Below, piece after piece: positions 56,432-64,000 of a DNA stretch of 64,000 nt. Within the stretch, counting starts at the first letter, position 1. Every line of letters begins with the position of its first letter. Both the position numbers and the translations under genes were made by a program. The DNA comes from Trichothermofontia sichuanensis B231. Its GTDB lineage: Bacteria; Cyanobacteriota; Cyanobacteriia; B231. A model generated the notes under the pieces. The model was not told where the DNA came from. It worked only from the letters and a program-made list of their open reading frames with translations, and did not search any database. Location: NCBI RefSeq assembly GCF_026240635.1, contig NZ_CP110848.1, positions 1,986,501 to 2,050,500 on the forward strand, given 5' to 3'.

Positions 56432-58048
56432 TCACGGCGGCGGCAAGTGGCGTTGCAAGGCAGGTAAGAGGTAGCTGCTCAGGGTTTGGGCATCAACACC
56501 GAGGATGGTTCGCTCTGCTGCTGCCATCAGGGCAGCTTGGGAATGCCACCAGACCCCAGCAGCGATCGTCTCCGCTAGATTCTCCCCGGTCAGGGCTGCC
56601 TGGGCGATGAGTCCTCCTAATAACCCGGTGAGGACATCGCCACTGCCTCCACGGGCCAAGGCTGGGGTACTGTCGGGGTTGACCCACTGGGTGCCATCCG
56701 GATCAGCGACGAGCGTGCGTGCCCCCTTGAGAACCACGATCGCGCCACTGGCCTGGGCTGCGGCCTGGGCCTGGCTCATGCCGTCGGTTGTCGCCGTTGC
56801 CAGATCTGGGAACAGGCGTCGGAATTCGCCCGCATGGGGGGTGAGGATCGTGGGGGCAGAGCGTTCCTGACACCGACTGGCGACCGCCTGAGTAGCTAAC
56901 CAGTTCAGGCCATCTGCATCTAGGAGCAGCGGACAGGTGGTTCCTGTCATGATGGGTTCTAATACCCTGCTGGCGGCCAGGGTTAAGCCAGGTCCTGCCG
57001 CAATCGCGCTGTAGGGACAATGGGTTGCCAAATCCAGATCCGCCGGTAGATCCGCGATCGCCCCCGTCTCCGTCTCCGGACAGCCCAGAATCAGAGCATC
57101 GGGGAGTTGACTGACCAAAAAAGGCTTCAAACGCTGGGGGACTGCGATCGACAGCATTCCCACCCCACTGGCCCGTGCCCCTAACCCCGCCAGCAGCGCT
57201 GCCCCTTGATACCGCTCCGATCCGGCGATGAGGAGCAGATGGCCCTGTTTGTACTTGTGGGTCGTAGCCGGTCGCCGCAGGGGCAAGTGGGCGATCGCCG
57301 TGGCCGCCGTCAACCGGCGTAGGGGAGGCGTTGTTCCCACGACCGCTGTCACAGTAGCTAAGGGCAGACCAAAGTCAATCAGAGTCAACGCACCGCAATA
57401 GGGTAGGGCCGCTTCCTGGCACAACCCGCGCTTCCACAGGCCCAGACACAGGGTATGGTCAGCCCGGATGGCGGTTCCCAAGGCCATGCCCGTATCGGTG
57501 TGGAGACCCGAAGGGAGGTCAATGCTGACGATCGCCGCACCGGCTTGACTGACGCGATCGACCAAGGTTGCCACTTCCCCCGTTAAGGGCCGTTCTAACC
57601 CAAAGCCAAACAAGCCATCGATCACCAAGCTACAGGCAAGCAAGGGTTCGATCGTCTCCACAAAGGGGATACCTAAATACTGGGCATACTGGGCATGGTT
57701 AGCCGTTAAGGGCTTTTGTTTAGCGATCGGGGCATGGATTAAAACTGAATACCCCTGGAGATGGAGTTCACGGGCGACAACCAGGGCGTCCCCACCATTA
57801 TGGCCAGGCCCCACCAGAACTCCCACCGATTGATCCGCCAGTTGGGCACGAGGATACAGGGTTTGAATCCGGCTGGCCACCAAACCTGCGACCTTCTCCA
57901 TCAAGGCCGCAACCGGCATACCTGCGGCAAACACCTGGGCTTCAATTTCTCGCATCTGCGCTGCGGTCACCACCCAGCGATTGAGTTCCGCTTGTCGAGA
58001 TCCTGCCGATTCTAAGACTGACGTTCCCGATTGTAATGGTGCGGTCAT
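56432..58048 (-). CDS. nnr: Bifunctional NAD(P)H-hydrate repair enzyme (epimerase and dehydratase)
   Basis: 538 residues. The N-terminal YjeF epimerase (about 20-240) shows VGVLVGPGHNGGDALVVARE and VSIDLPSGLHTDTG. The C-terminal ADP/ATP-dependent dehydratase (about 270-530) shows LLIAGSERYQGAALLAGLGA, ILTPHAGEFRRLF and ARGGSGDVLTGLLGGLIAQ. It repairs hydrated NAD(P)H. ATG 58048 has GGAG 8 bases upstream. An alternative ATG at 58066 and longer frames to 58135 fall inside an R repeat, whose end lies at the gene's leader. Confidence 0.94.
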   Translation of the reverse strand: MTAPLQSGTSVLESAGSRQAELNRWVVTAAQMREIEAQVFAAGMPVAALMEKVAGLVASRIQTLYPRAQLADQSVGVLVGPGHNGGDALVVARELHLQGYSVLIHAPIAKQKPLTANHAQYAQYLGIPFVETIEPLLACSLVIDGLFGFGLERPLTGEVATLVDRVSQAGAAIVSIDLPSGLHTDTGMALGTAIRADHTLCLGLWKRGLCQEAALPYCGALTLIDFGLPLATVTAVVGTTPPLRRLTAATAIAHLPLRRPATTHKYKQGHLLLIAGSERYQGAALLAGLGARASGVGMLSIAVPQRLKPFLVSQLPDALILGCPETETGAIADLPADLDLATHCPYSAIAAGPGLTLAASRVLEPIMTGTTCPLLLDADGLNWLATQAVASRCQERSAPTILTPHAGEFRRLFPDLATATTDGMSQAQAAAQASGAIVVLKGARTLVADPDGTQWVNPDSTPALARGGSGDVLTGLLGGLIAQAALTGENLAETIAAGVWWHSQAALMAAAERTILGVDAQTLSSYLLPALQRHLPPP

Positions 58049-58065
58049 TACCTGATCTCCCCTCA

Positions 58066-58368
58066 TACAGCCTTTAGCTAATTTACTCAGTACACAGTTA
58101 TCGTCAATCCAAATAAGAACGATACAGTTTTTCACTCGCCTCTCCCACTCTGGCAGAGGAGCTGGAGGTGAGGGTATTGTTTCAGCCTAAATTGCAATGA
58201 CTATCAGGTTTGGATCGGGATCCGAGCAGTAGCCCCCATCCCCCAACCCCTGCTCCCAGCCCCCCTAACCCCCCGTTTGCGGGGGGATGGGGCAAAGGGG
58301 AGTCAGATTTGCCAGTGCCTCTACCGCTCTGGGAGAGGGATTGAGGGTGAGGGCCGCATCCGTGATGC
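58066..58368 (+). repeat. R-family dispersed repeat, copy 6, with nested S element
   Basis: The left end TACAGCCTTTAGCTAATTTA begins at the leader of nnr. An S element lies at 58099-58204 directly after CACAGT, and the R core resumes CAGGTTTGGATCGGG. The right end is truncated near 58368. Extra CCCCCTAACCCCCCGTTTGC sequence lies in the core. It fills most of the 390-base spacer to the SPOR-like gene. Confidence 0.75.
58099..58204 (+). mobile_element. S-family MITE-like element, copy 4 (nested in R6)
   Basis: 106 bp from TATCGTCAATCCAAATAAGA to AATTGCAATGACTAT, inserted at the same position of R as copy 1. Confidence 0.75.
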
Positions 58369-58440
58369 ACCATTCTATCGATATCTGGGCTTTCTTGGGC
58401 TTTCTGCTTGAGGGAGGGGCTGTAGTGAGCCGTCAATTCT

Positions 58441-59310
58441 CTAGTAACCAAAATAAACCCGACTATTGCGAAAGCCGGAACTTTGTAAGAAGTTATTCCA
58501 GAACTCTGCCTGACTGCGCCGCTCGTAGGGACCGATCGCCACATGGGGGCCTCTCGGCTGCAACCGCGTGACGACCTGTAATTGATTCCCGCCTAACCCC
58601 CGCACCCGGTTGGCAATAAAAGCCAACTCATCCTGACGACCAGGAATAACCACAAAATAGGCCCGGACTCGTGCCGGTAGAACCACGGGCGGTTGCGGAT
58701 TGACGATCGGGGGCAGGACTTGGGGCGGTAAAGGATTGACCAAGGTCGGATCACCGATGGGGTTGGTCACTGGGGGCGGGGTCACGATCGCTGCATTTGT
58801 CAGCGTCAAGACTCTGGCGGTAAAGCCACTGGCAGCCAGGGTATTCGCCTGTTGAATTGCGTTCGATTCGTAACGAAACAAACCCGCCTGGATCACCGAT
58901 CGCCCATCGAGCGATCGGATAAAGGCATCCGGCACAACCCGCTGTACCTCCGAGAGCAGTTGGGGGCTACTGTTATCGATAATGACGACATAGTTACCGA
59001 TCGTCCCCAAACTGGGCGGCGGGGTATAGACACTCTGGCTGGAGTCTGGCATGACAACCGTGGGCGAAAAGTCAAATTCCGTCCCACTTGGGACGGTGGC
59101 GGGGGGGAAGGCATTGGGGTCGATCGCCGGCGGGGGGGGCGGTAGGGCATCCCAAATCGGCGTCTGGGCCAAACCGGGGGCGAGCGCACTGGCCCCCCAA
59201 GTGGCGATCGTCAGGAACACGATCCCCAGATTCTCCAAACATCGCGGCGATCGCCCTTGTGGCGATGGCTGGTGTTGATCTTGAGGTCGATTGGCTTGAT
59301 CCGGCAACAT
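58441..59310 (-). CDS. SPOR-like periplasmic protein, putative
   Basis: 289 residues. A polar start of about 27 residues is followed by a hydrophobic segment (LGIVFLTIATWGASALAPGL) that may be an uncleaved anchor or signal peptide ending in LAQ. A Pro-rich linker comes next (PPPPPAIDPNAFPPATV). Two SPOR-like segments occur: NYVVIIDNSSPQLLSEVQRV to GLFRYESNAIQQANTLAASG (about 105-170), and YFVVIPGRQDELAFIANRVR to VAIGPYERRSQAEFWNNFL (about 215-289). SPOR domains bind denuded peptidoglycan at division sites. Function otherwise unknown. Confidence 0.75.
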   Translation of the reverse strand: MLPDQANRPQDQHQPSPQGRSPRCLENLGIVFLTIATWGASALAPGLAQTPIWDALPPPPPAIDPNAFPPATVPSGTEFDFSPTVVMPDSSQSVYTPPPSLGTIGNYVVIIDNSSPQLLSEVQRVVPDAFIRSLDGRSVIQAGLFRYESNAIQQANTLAASGFTARVLTLTNAAIVTPPPVTNPIGDPTLVNPLPPQVLPPIVNPQPPVVLPARVRAYFVVIPGRQDELAFIANRVRGLGGNQLQVVTRLQPRGPHVAIGPYERRSQAEFWNNFLQSSGFRNSRVYFGY

Positions 59311-59607
59311 GAGCGTCCTCCCACCCCGTAGGCAGACCGTGTGGTAAATGGCCTCAGCGGCCCCGATCGGACTCTAATTCGGCTCCGATCGAGCAAAGTC
59401 GCCGATAGTCTATCACGCGCAATTGAGAAGGTCGAATGTGATGAGCAGCAGGCTATGGGCTGGGTAACACGACGATCGCCGGTTGCGATGATTAAGGTTG
59501 CGATGATTAAGATCGATTTAGGTCTAGTCCCCGATTGAGAATCGATAGTTTATCTCTCTTAGCTATCTCTGCTAACCCTTTTCGCCCGATTTCTGGTTTA
59601 ACGATCC

Positions 59608-60732
59608 ATGAACTTGCCTTCCTCCCAATGTGCCGCCCCCTGTGTGCCTTCCCCAAACACCACATCCCCGACCAAAGTAGTCGTGGGGTTATCCGGGGGG
59701 GTTGATAGTTCCGTCGCGGCTGCACTATTGGTCCAGCAGGGATATGAGGTGGTGGGTCTGACGCTCTGGCTCATGCAGGGCAAGGGACAGTGTTGTTCCG
59801 AGGGGATGGTGGATGCGGCAGCTATTTGTGAACAGTTGGGGATTCCCCATACTATTGTGGACAGTCGCGATCGCTTCCAAACCCACATTGTTGATTACTT
59901 AGTTGCGGGCTACGGTGCCGGCATTACCCCGCTGCCCTGCTCCCAATGCAATAAGGCGGTTAAATTTGGCCCGATGCTGGACTACGCCCGGAACGTCCTA
60001 GGAGCCACCCATGTGGCAACAGGGCACTATGCACAAGTCCGCTATGATCCTGCTCGCGATCGCATGCAATTGCTACGGGCGGTCGATCGCAGTAAGGACC
60101 AATCCTATTTTCTCTACGATCTCCCCCAATCCATCCTGGCTTACCTGATGTTTCCCCTAGGTAATCAGCTTAAGCGCGATACCCGCCGGATTGCCCGTGA
60201 CTTGGGATTAAGGACAGCGGCCAAGCCCGAAAGCCAGGACCTTTGCCTGGTCGAGTCCCACGGCTCCATGCGCACCTTCCTGGATCGGTACCTTGCCCCC
60301 AAGCCAGGCGATATCGTGGATCAAGACGGGAACGTGCTGGGCCAACACAATGGCATCCACCATTACACGATCGGACAACGCCGGGGGATTGGCATCTCAG
60401 CCGCCCACCCCCTCTATGTCATTGGCTTAGATGTGGCACGGAATCAGGTGATTGTCGGCGATCGTACCCAAGCCACCCAACCCGACTGTACCGTGCGGCA
60501 AGTTAACTGGGTATCGATCGCAGAACCCCAGACCCCCATTCCGGCCACGGTCCAAATTCGCTATCGCACGCCAGCTATTGCCGCCACCATCTTGCCGCTT
60601 CCCGACGCTCGCGCCAAAATTGTATTTAAGGAGCCACAATTTGGCGTCACGCCTGGTCAGGCTGCGGTCTGGTATGAGGGAGACTACCTACTGGGGGGAG
60701 GCATTATTGAACCGGTGACTACGGCGAGCTAA
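59608..60732 (+). CDS. mnmA: tRNA-specific 2-thiouridylase MnmA
   Basis: 374 residues. It thiolates the wobble U34 of tRNA-Lys, Glu and Gln. The PP-loop [19 protein letters not shown] activates ATP. The two active Cys lie in [15 protein letters not shown] and [10 protein letters not shown]. The central tRNA-binding and C-terminal beta-barrel domains are present ([20 protein letters not shown]). The ATG at 59608 gives an N-terminal arm of about 25 residues before the PP-loop, slightly longer than usual. It is transcribed alone. Confidence 0.95.
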   Translation: MNLPSSQCAAPCVPSPNTTSPTKVVVGLSGGVDSSVAAALLVQQGYEVVGLTLWLMQGKGQCCSEGMVDAAAICEQLGIPHTIVDSRDRFQTHIVDYLVAGYGAGITPLPCSQCNKAVKFGPMLDYARNVLGATHVATGHYAQVRYDPARDRMQLLRAVDRSKDQSYFLYDLPQSILAYLMFPLGNQLKRDTRRIARDLGLRTAAKPESQDLCLVESHGSMRTFLDRYLAPKPGDIVDQDGNVLGQHNGIHHYTIGQRRGIGISAAHPLYVIGLDVARNQVIVGDRTQATQPDCTVRQVNWVSIAEPQTPIPATVQIRYRTPAIAATILPLPDARAKIVFKEPQFGVTPGQAAVWYEGDYLLGGGIIEPVTTAS

Positions 60733-61213
60733 GCTAGTCGGCCTGAGTACTAACTATTTCAAATTGTTACCCTTATTGATTAAAGTAGCGTTCAAAAGCA
60801 ATACTTAAGTTAGGTTATTGTCTATCAAGAGATTGAGGTCGACTGTTGAGAGGATCAGCCTGCTGCTGACTGATTAATTCAGCATCTGAGCAGAGGCTGA
60901 TTGCCGTGATTTCATACATTGCCGTGATTTCATACTTCTAGGGGATGTTCTGCTGGTCGGGCGATCGCCTTCCCGATGATGAGGATTCAGACTTGTGACC
61001 CTGACCAGGTCAATCACTGCCACACGATGCGGCCATGAGGCGGGTACCATAGACCACTGCTAGCAAACCATTGTGGGGAAAGGTGAAGCGAGTCGTCATC
61101 CGGTGGGGAAATCATTACCGATACTTTGGAATGACCGGGGGTTCCAATTCCGATTGTCCCGGAGGTTGGGGTGTATCAATAACCACTTCTCCTTCACTGT
61201 GCAAGGTGCTGCT
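60733..61213. other. Spacer with a perfect 18-bp tandem repeat
   Basis: 480 bases without a gene. ATTGCCGTGATTTCATAC occurs at 60900-60917 and again at 60918-60935. The end of this spacer is the leader of the next gene, where an in-frame extension to 61073 has no family support. Confidence 0.55.
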
Positions 61214-61954
61214 ATGAAGCTTTCACCCTTTACCCACTACTATCTGCGTAAACTCTTGAGTGAGCGACTGGCTCAAGCTGAGACGCAGACCCCTTTGTCA
61301 GCCCAGGTTAGAGATACTAATCTTAACGCGGTGTTAGATGAACTCTACCGCAGTGAACTGAGTATCAGCATTGTGGTGAAAGAGTTAGAAAATCTGGTCA
61401 CTAATCACCAATGGATCACAACCAAGCATGTCCATAGTCAAGCCAATACCTCGGCGATCGAGGATCGCATTCTGCAAATCTTTGAGCCAACGCCAACGGC
61501 TGAGCGATCGCAATTAGAGGCCACATTCGAGCATCCCCCTGACCTGGAACCCGCTCATTCCCCGCCGCTGCAAGCGCTCAAGGCTAAGTTGAATCGTCAG
61601 CCCTTAGGGGCATGGCTGGTCGAGGCAGGGCTGTTGACGCCTTACCAAGTTAAGGTTGCCCTTGTTGATCAGCAATATGAACCTCGTTATCGCTTTGGCG
61701 AAGTGTTATTATCGCGGGCCTGGATTAAGGTGACTACCCTGGAATTTTTCCTGCATCTGGAGCGGGCCTTTACGCCTGAATTCCATCGTCTTAAGCTGGG
61801 CCAACGTCTACAGGTTGCTGGATTAGTTGGCGAAACGGAAATCCAAGCCGCGATCGCCCAGCAGCAACAACAACGCCAACTGCGCTTGGGTCAAATCCTC
61901 TGCCGGCAGGGACTGATTCAACCCAAGACCGCTGATTTCTTTGCCCAGTTTTAG
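61214..61954 (+). CDS. Protein with two MshEN-like domains, function unknown
   Basis: 246 residues from ATG 61214 (MKLSPFTHYYLRKLLSERLA). The N-terminal helical part is followed by a variable linker (about 90-130). Two similar segments, LGAWLVEAGLLTPYQVKVAL to FGEVLLSRAWIK (about 140-190) and LKLGQRLQVAGLVGETEIQA to LGQILCRQGLIQ (about 195-243), resemble the MshEN/GspE N-terminal domains that bind c-di-GMP in some secretion and pilus ATPases. No ATPase domain follows. It could be a free c-di-GMP-type receptor or pilus partner, but this is inference. Confidence 0.7.
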   Translation: MKLSPFTHYYLRKLLSERLAQAETQTPLSAQVRDTNLNAVLDELYRSELSISIVVKELENLVTNHQWITTKHVHSQANTSAIEDRILQIFEPTPTAERSQLEATFEHPPDLEPAHSPPLQALKAKLNRQPLGAWLVEAGLLTPYQVKVALVDQQYEPRYRFGEVLLSRAWIKVTTLEFFLHLERAFTPEFHRLKLGQRLQVAGLVGETEIQAAIAQQQQQRQLRLGQILCRQGLIQPKTADFFAQF

Positions 61955-61987
61955 GGAAGTTTTCCCATTTCCCCCTGTCCGTGAGGC

Positions 61988-62485
61988 TTAGTCTAAATAA
62001 ACCAGCAAACCTTGCTGGGTTGCGGCTGCCTGTTGCAGGAAGGTCCGTAATTTCTCGAACATAGCTCCACTGGCGGCCCGCAGTTCCGTATCCCCGTGCC
62101 CTTCCCCAAAGCCAGGATAGAGATCAGCCGCCTGTAAACGTTCGCTGGAACAGCGATCGGCAACAGTAGCGGCATCGATGGCGTCTACTAAGTCGGCGAG
62201 GGTCGTTACTTCCGAGGCCCACAAGGCCCGTGCTGGACCATAGCCTAAATCTTCTTCCCCAATCGGGATGCCCCCTGCCAACAGGAAACCGATTGGCCAC
62301 GCACCTTCCCCCGCTTCCCCCGTCAGGATGTAGTGGAGAATGTGCCAATACTTGCCCAAATCCAGGTGATCGGGATCTGCCTCATCGGGTTCGGCGTCCA
62401 CGATCCCATAAATGGCTTCTGGGTTAGCTAACAGTGCCTCAATCGTGGAATCCCTCACCAGCCGCAGGTGACCCATCATACTCAT
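61988..62485 (-). CDS. DUF1877 family protein
   Basis: 165 residues. The start MSMMGHLRLVRDSTIEALLA, LGKYWHILHYILTGEAGEGA, FLLAGGIPIGEEDLGYGPAR and the final FLQQAAATQQGLLVYLD match DUF1877 (YfbM-like), small soluble proteins of unknown function found widely. It begins 29 bases after the next upstream gene's stop on the same strand, so the two are probably co-transcribed. Confidence 0.85.
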   Translation of the reverse strand: MSMMGHLRLVRDSTIEALLANPEAIYGIVDAEPDEADPDHLDLGKYWHILHYILTGEAGEGAWPIGFLLAGGIPIGEEDLGYGPARALWASEVTTLADLVDAIDAATVADRCSSERLQAADLYPGFGEGHGDTELRAASGAMFEKLRTFLQQAAATQQGLLVYLD

Positions 62486-62514
62486 CAGCTCTACCTCCCC
62501 AGGCAGCGTGCCTA

Positions 62515-62802
62515 CTAACCGACATGAGTTGCATCATTACTCAGGATAAACGGTGACTGTCGGGGGCGGTGATCCGGACAGCCGATCGCCTGTTCGGTCA
62601 ACGCCAGATGGGGATGCACAGTACATTTCAGATGATAGTCGCCGGTAAAGTACTGGCAGCGGGCACAGGGAATGCGATGCAAGTGCTGGCTCCGACGTAC
62701 CCCATCCCGTAGTGCTCCCCACACACTGACGACTACCATCAACACGAGTCCCCAGGCTAATACTGCACACAAGGGAATCAAGTAGGGTTGAAGTGCTGTC
62801 AT
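62515..62802 (-). CDS. Small membrane protein with Cys cluster, cyanobacterial
   Basis: 95 residues from ATG 62802 (the frame extends to 62826). One membrane helix (LIPLCAVLAWGLVLMVVVSV) is followed by a cytoplasmic tail with IPCARCQYFTGDYHLKCTVH and AIGCPDH. The four Cys (CxxC, then C, then C) look like a metal or iron-sulfur site. It resembles small conserved cyanobacterial proteins whose tail is of this form, but I cannot give a function. It lies directly upstream of the DUF1877 gene. Confidence 0.75.
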   Translation of the reverse strand: MTALQPYLIPLCAVLAWGLVLMVVVSVWGALRDGVRRSQHLHRIPCARCQYFTGDYHLKCTVHPHLALTEQAIGCPDHRPRQSPFILSNDATHVG

Positions 62803-62826
62803 GACTGCATGAAGGATAGGCAACAC

Positions 62827-64000
62827 AAGCGACTCCTCATTAATTCTTCAAGTATTCAATCTGCAAGGGACAATCAGTGGCGATCGCTAGGGATTGGGGG
62901 TTAACCACGAATTTTTAACCACCAATTCCTGCTCGACTAACAAAACTCGAACTGCCCTCACCCCAACCCCTCTCCCAACGCGGGCGAGGGTTAAAGTCCC
63001 TTCGTCCCTAGTGGGAGAAGGGGTTTAGAAGTGAGGATAGAGAAGTGAGAAGTGAGGAAAACTGAGCGACTATCGCCGTTCGCTTTCCGCTCTTCTCTGT
63101 CCTCTGTCTTCTGTCTTCTGTCCTCTGTCCTCACGCGAGGGGCAAAGATTGGTCAGTCAATCAGCCACAAATTCTTAGGTATAGATACTTAAATCCTACA
63201 GAATAGACATGGCTAGAACTCTCGTTAAAACTATTGTTGCGATCGCGGGAGCGGTTGCCAAGTCTGCTTGGCCAAAATACAAATTTCCTAAATATCAATA
63301 CCAAATATCAATTGTGGTTGAGGGTGACCGGCAACGGGGTTGAGTATCGATCAGGGGGATTGCTGCGTCGGTTGCCTCGCTATGGGGAAGCCAGCGATCG
63401 GGCAGTCCTGCGGCAACGGCCCCCGGCCATCGTGACGGCTAACAGTTAGGAGTGAATGTGATTGGCCCTAGCTGAGGGGAGGCAGTTGCTGCGATCGTCA
63501 CACCGAAGGCAGCGAAACCTAAACTGCTCAAAAATACCGCCCAAAAGTTAAGACTTGCGTCAAAACTTGGGGGGATTGCTAGCGTTAGGGAAAGTAACCG
63601 ACTAGAATAAAATCGTTCTCTCTCGATTTGGAAAGTTCTGCCGCGATTCGTGCAGCGTTCGCATATCCTCTGTGCAGGAGAATCCCTACGGGAATCCGTG
63701 AATGGCACGATCGTTGTGGGGCACTCAGGCGACAGCTAAACCAGCTCCAAGGAGGCTAACATAGCCTGGAACATAGCCTGGAGGAAAGCGTGATTTAAGA
63801 ATGCGTGAGTACCTAACCTGAGTACGAACACCTAGTTCTTAAGCCGCCTATTGCCAACAGCTATTCCGTGGCCCCTGCCGACTGTACCTGAGTGCGATGC
63901 CTTGAGTGTCGTGATCGCGTAACGACGCCGATGGCAAAGGGCGGAACCTTCCTACATGCTGAGATGCTGAATTGCAAACCAAGGACTAAGCGCTACATGG
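62827..64000. other. Gene-poor right end with repeat traces
   Basis: An R-like fragment (CTCACCCCAACCCCTCTCCC to GGAGAAGGGGTTTAGAAGTG) lies at about 62945-63040. Heptamer repeats of the CYTCTGT type lie at 63092-63132. A frame at 63210 begins MARTLVKTIVAIAGAVAKSA but stops after 44 codons, and a continuation in another frame (WLRVTGNGVEYRSGGLLRRL) hints at a broken small gene. A minus-strand frame at 63439-63708 has a hydrophobic segment but no support. I call no gene here. Confidence 0.5.
63092..63132 (+). repeat. Short tandem heptamer repeat
   Basis: About five units of CCTCTGT or CTTCTGT in a row, of the short tandemly repeated repetitive (STRR) type common in cyanobacterial spacers. A weaker version lies at about 34620-34645. 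Confidence 0.7.

Noticed and set aside
63439-63708. 89-codon minus-strand frame with a hydrophobic segment
   Set aside because: No recognised family, and it overlaps a broken frame on the other strand.

Overview
The window is a chromosomal segment of a cyanobacterium. Direct signs are NdhF1 and NdhD1 of the photosynthetic NDH-1 complex, plant-type phytoene desaturase with phytoene synthase, a BicA-type bicarbonate transporter, several protein families known mainly from cyanobacteria (DUF4335, DUF3038, DUF4336, DUF1816, DUF4168, DUF4912), and frequent HIP1 octamers (GCGATCGC) in genes and spacers. The gene set and the load of small dispersed repeats suggest a filamentous, Leptolyngbya-like organism, but the genus cannot be fixed from the sequence alone.

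Layout. 0-11 kb: a signalling block on the minus strand with two tandem giant hybrid histidine kinases (four CBS domains, GAF, five PAS domains, HisKA, HATPase and receiver) and the start of a response regulator. An IS1-like element sits 13 bases before the ATG of the second kinase, and a 112-bp MITE has rewritten the end of the first. 11.8-17 kb: DUF4336 protein, DUF3038-DUF4335 pair, apt, and a Uma2 nuclease. 17.4-21.2 kb: ndhF1-ndhD1. 21.3-22.0 kb: a decayed island holding a broken DUF2442 gene and a second MITE copy. 22-32.6 kb: glucokinase, an acyltransferase, small conserved proteins, a CDF metal transporter, rlmB, mini-RNase III, a STAS protein whose only plausible start is ATT, a frameshifted Rpn-type nuclease gene, and carA. 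32.6-38.2 kb: a protease relic, a lipoprotein, thiE-thiS, then exopolysaccharide genes (a STAS-sugar transferase fusion with pssE and pssD). 38.7-45.2 kb: a Na+/H+ antiporter next to bicA, then pds-crtB. 45.4-50.4 kb: two divergent pentapeptide-repeat paralogues, a sulfurtransferase, and a DUF4912 protein. 50.9-62.8 kb: tRNA-Pro, glmU, cofH, a third MITE copy, sppA, tRNA-Leu, nnr, a SPOR-like protein, mnmA, an MshEN-like protein, a DUF1877 protein and a small Cys-rich membrane protein. The last 1.2 kb has no convincing gene.

Working together: ndhF1/ndhD1, bicA with the antiporter, and pds/crtB serve photosynthetic electron flow, carbon supply and pigments. pssD/pssE and the STAS-transferase probably serve exopolysaccharide assembly, possibly under partner-switch control.

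The most distinctive content is non-coding. There is a 112-bp MITE family (three full copies, two with perfect 8-bp target duplications, one with its hairpin loop inverted). There are also two further MITE-like families, here called R (about 200 bp) and S (about 105 bp), with S nested at the same site inside two R copies.
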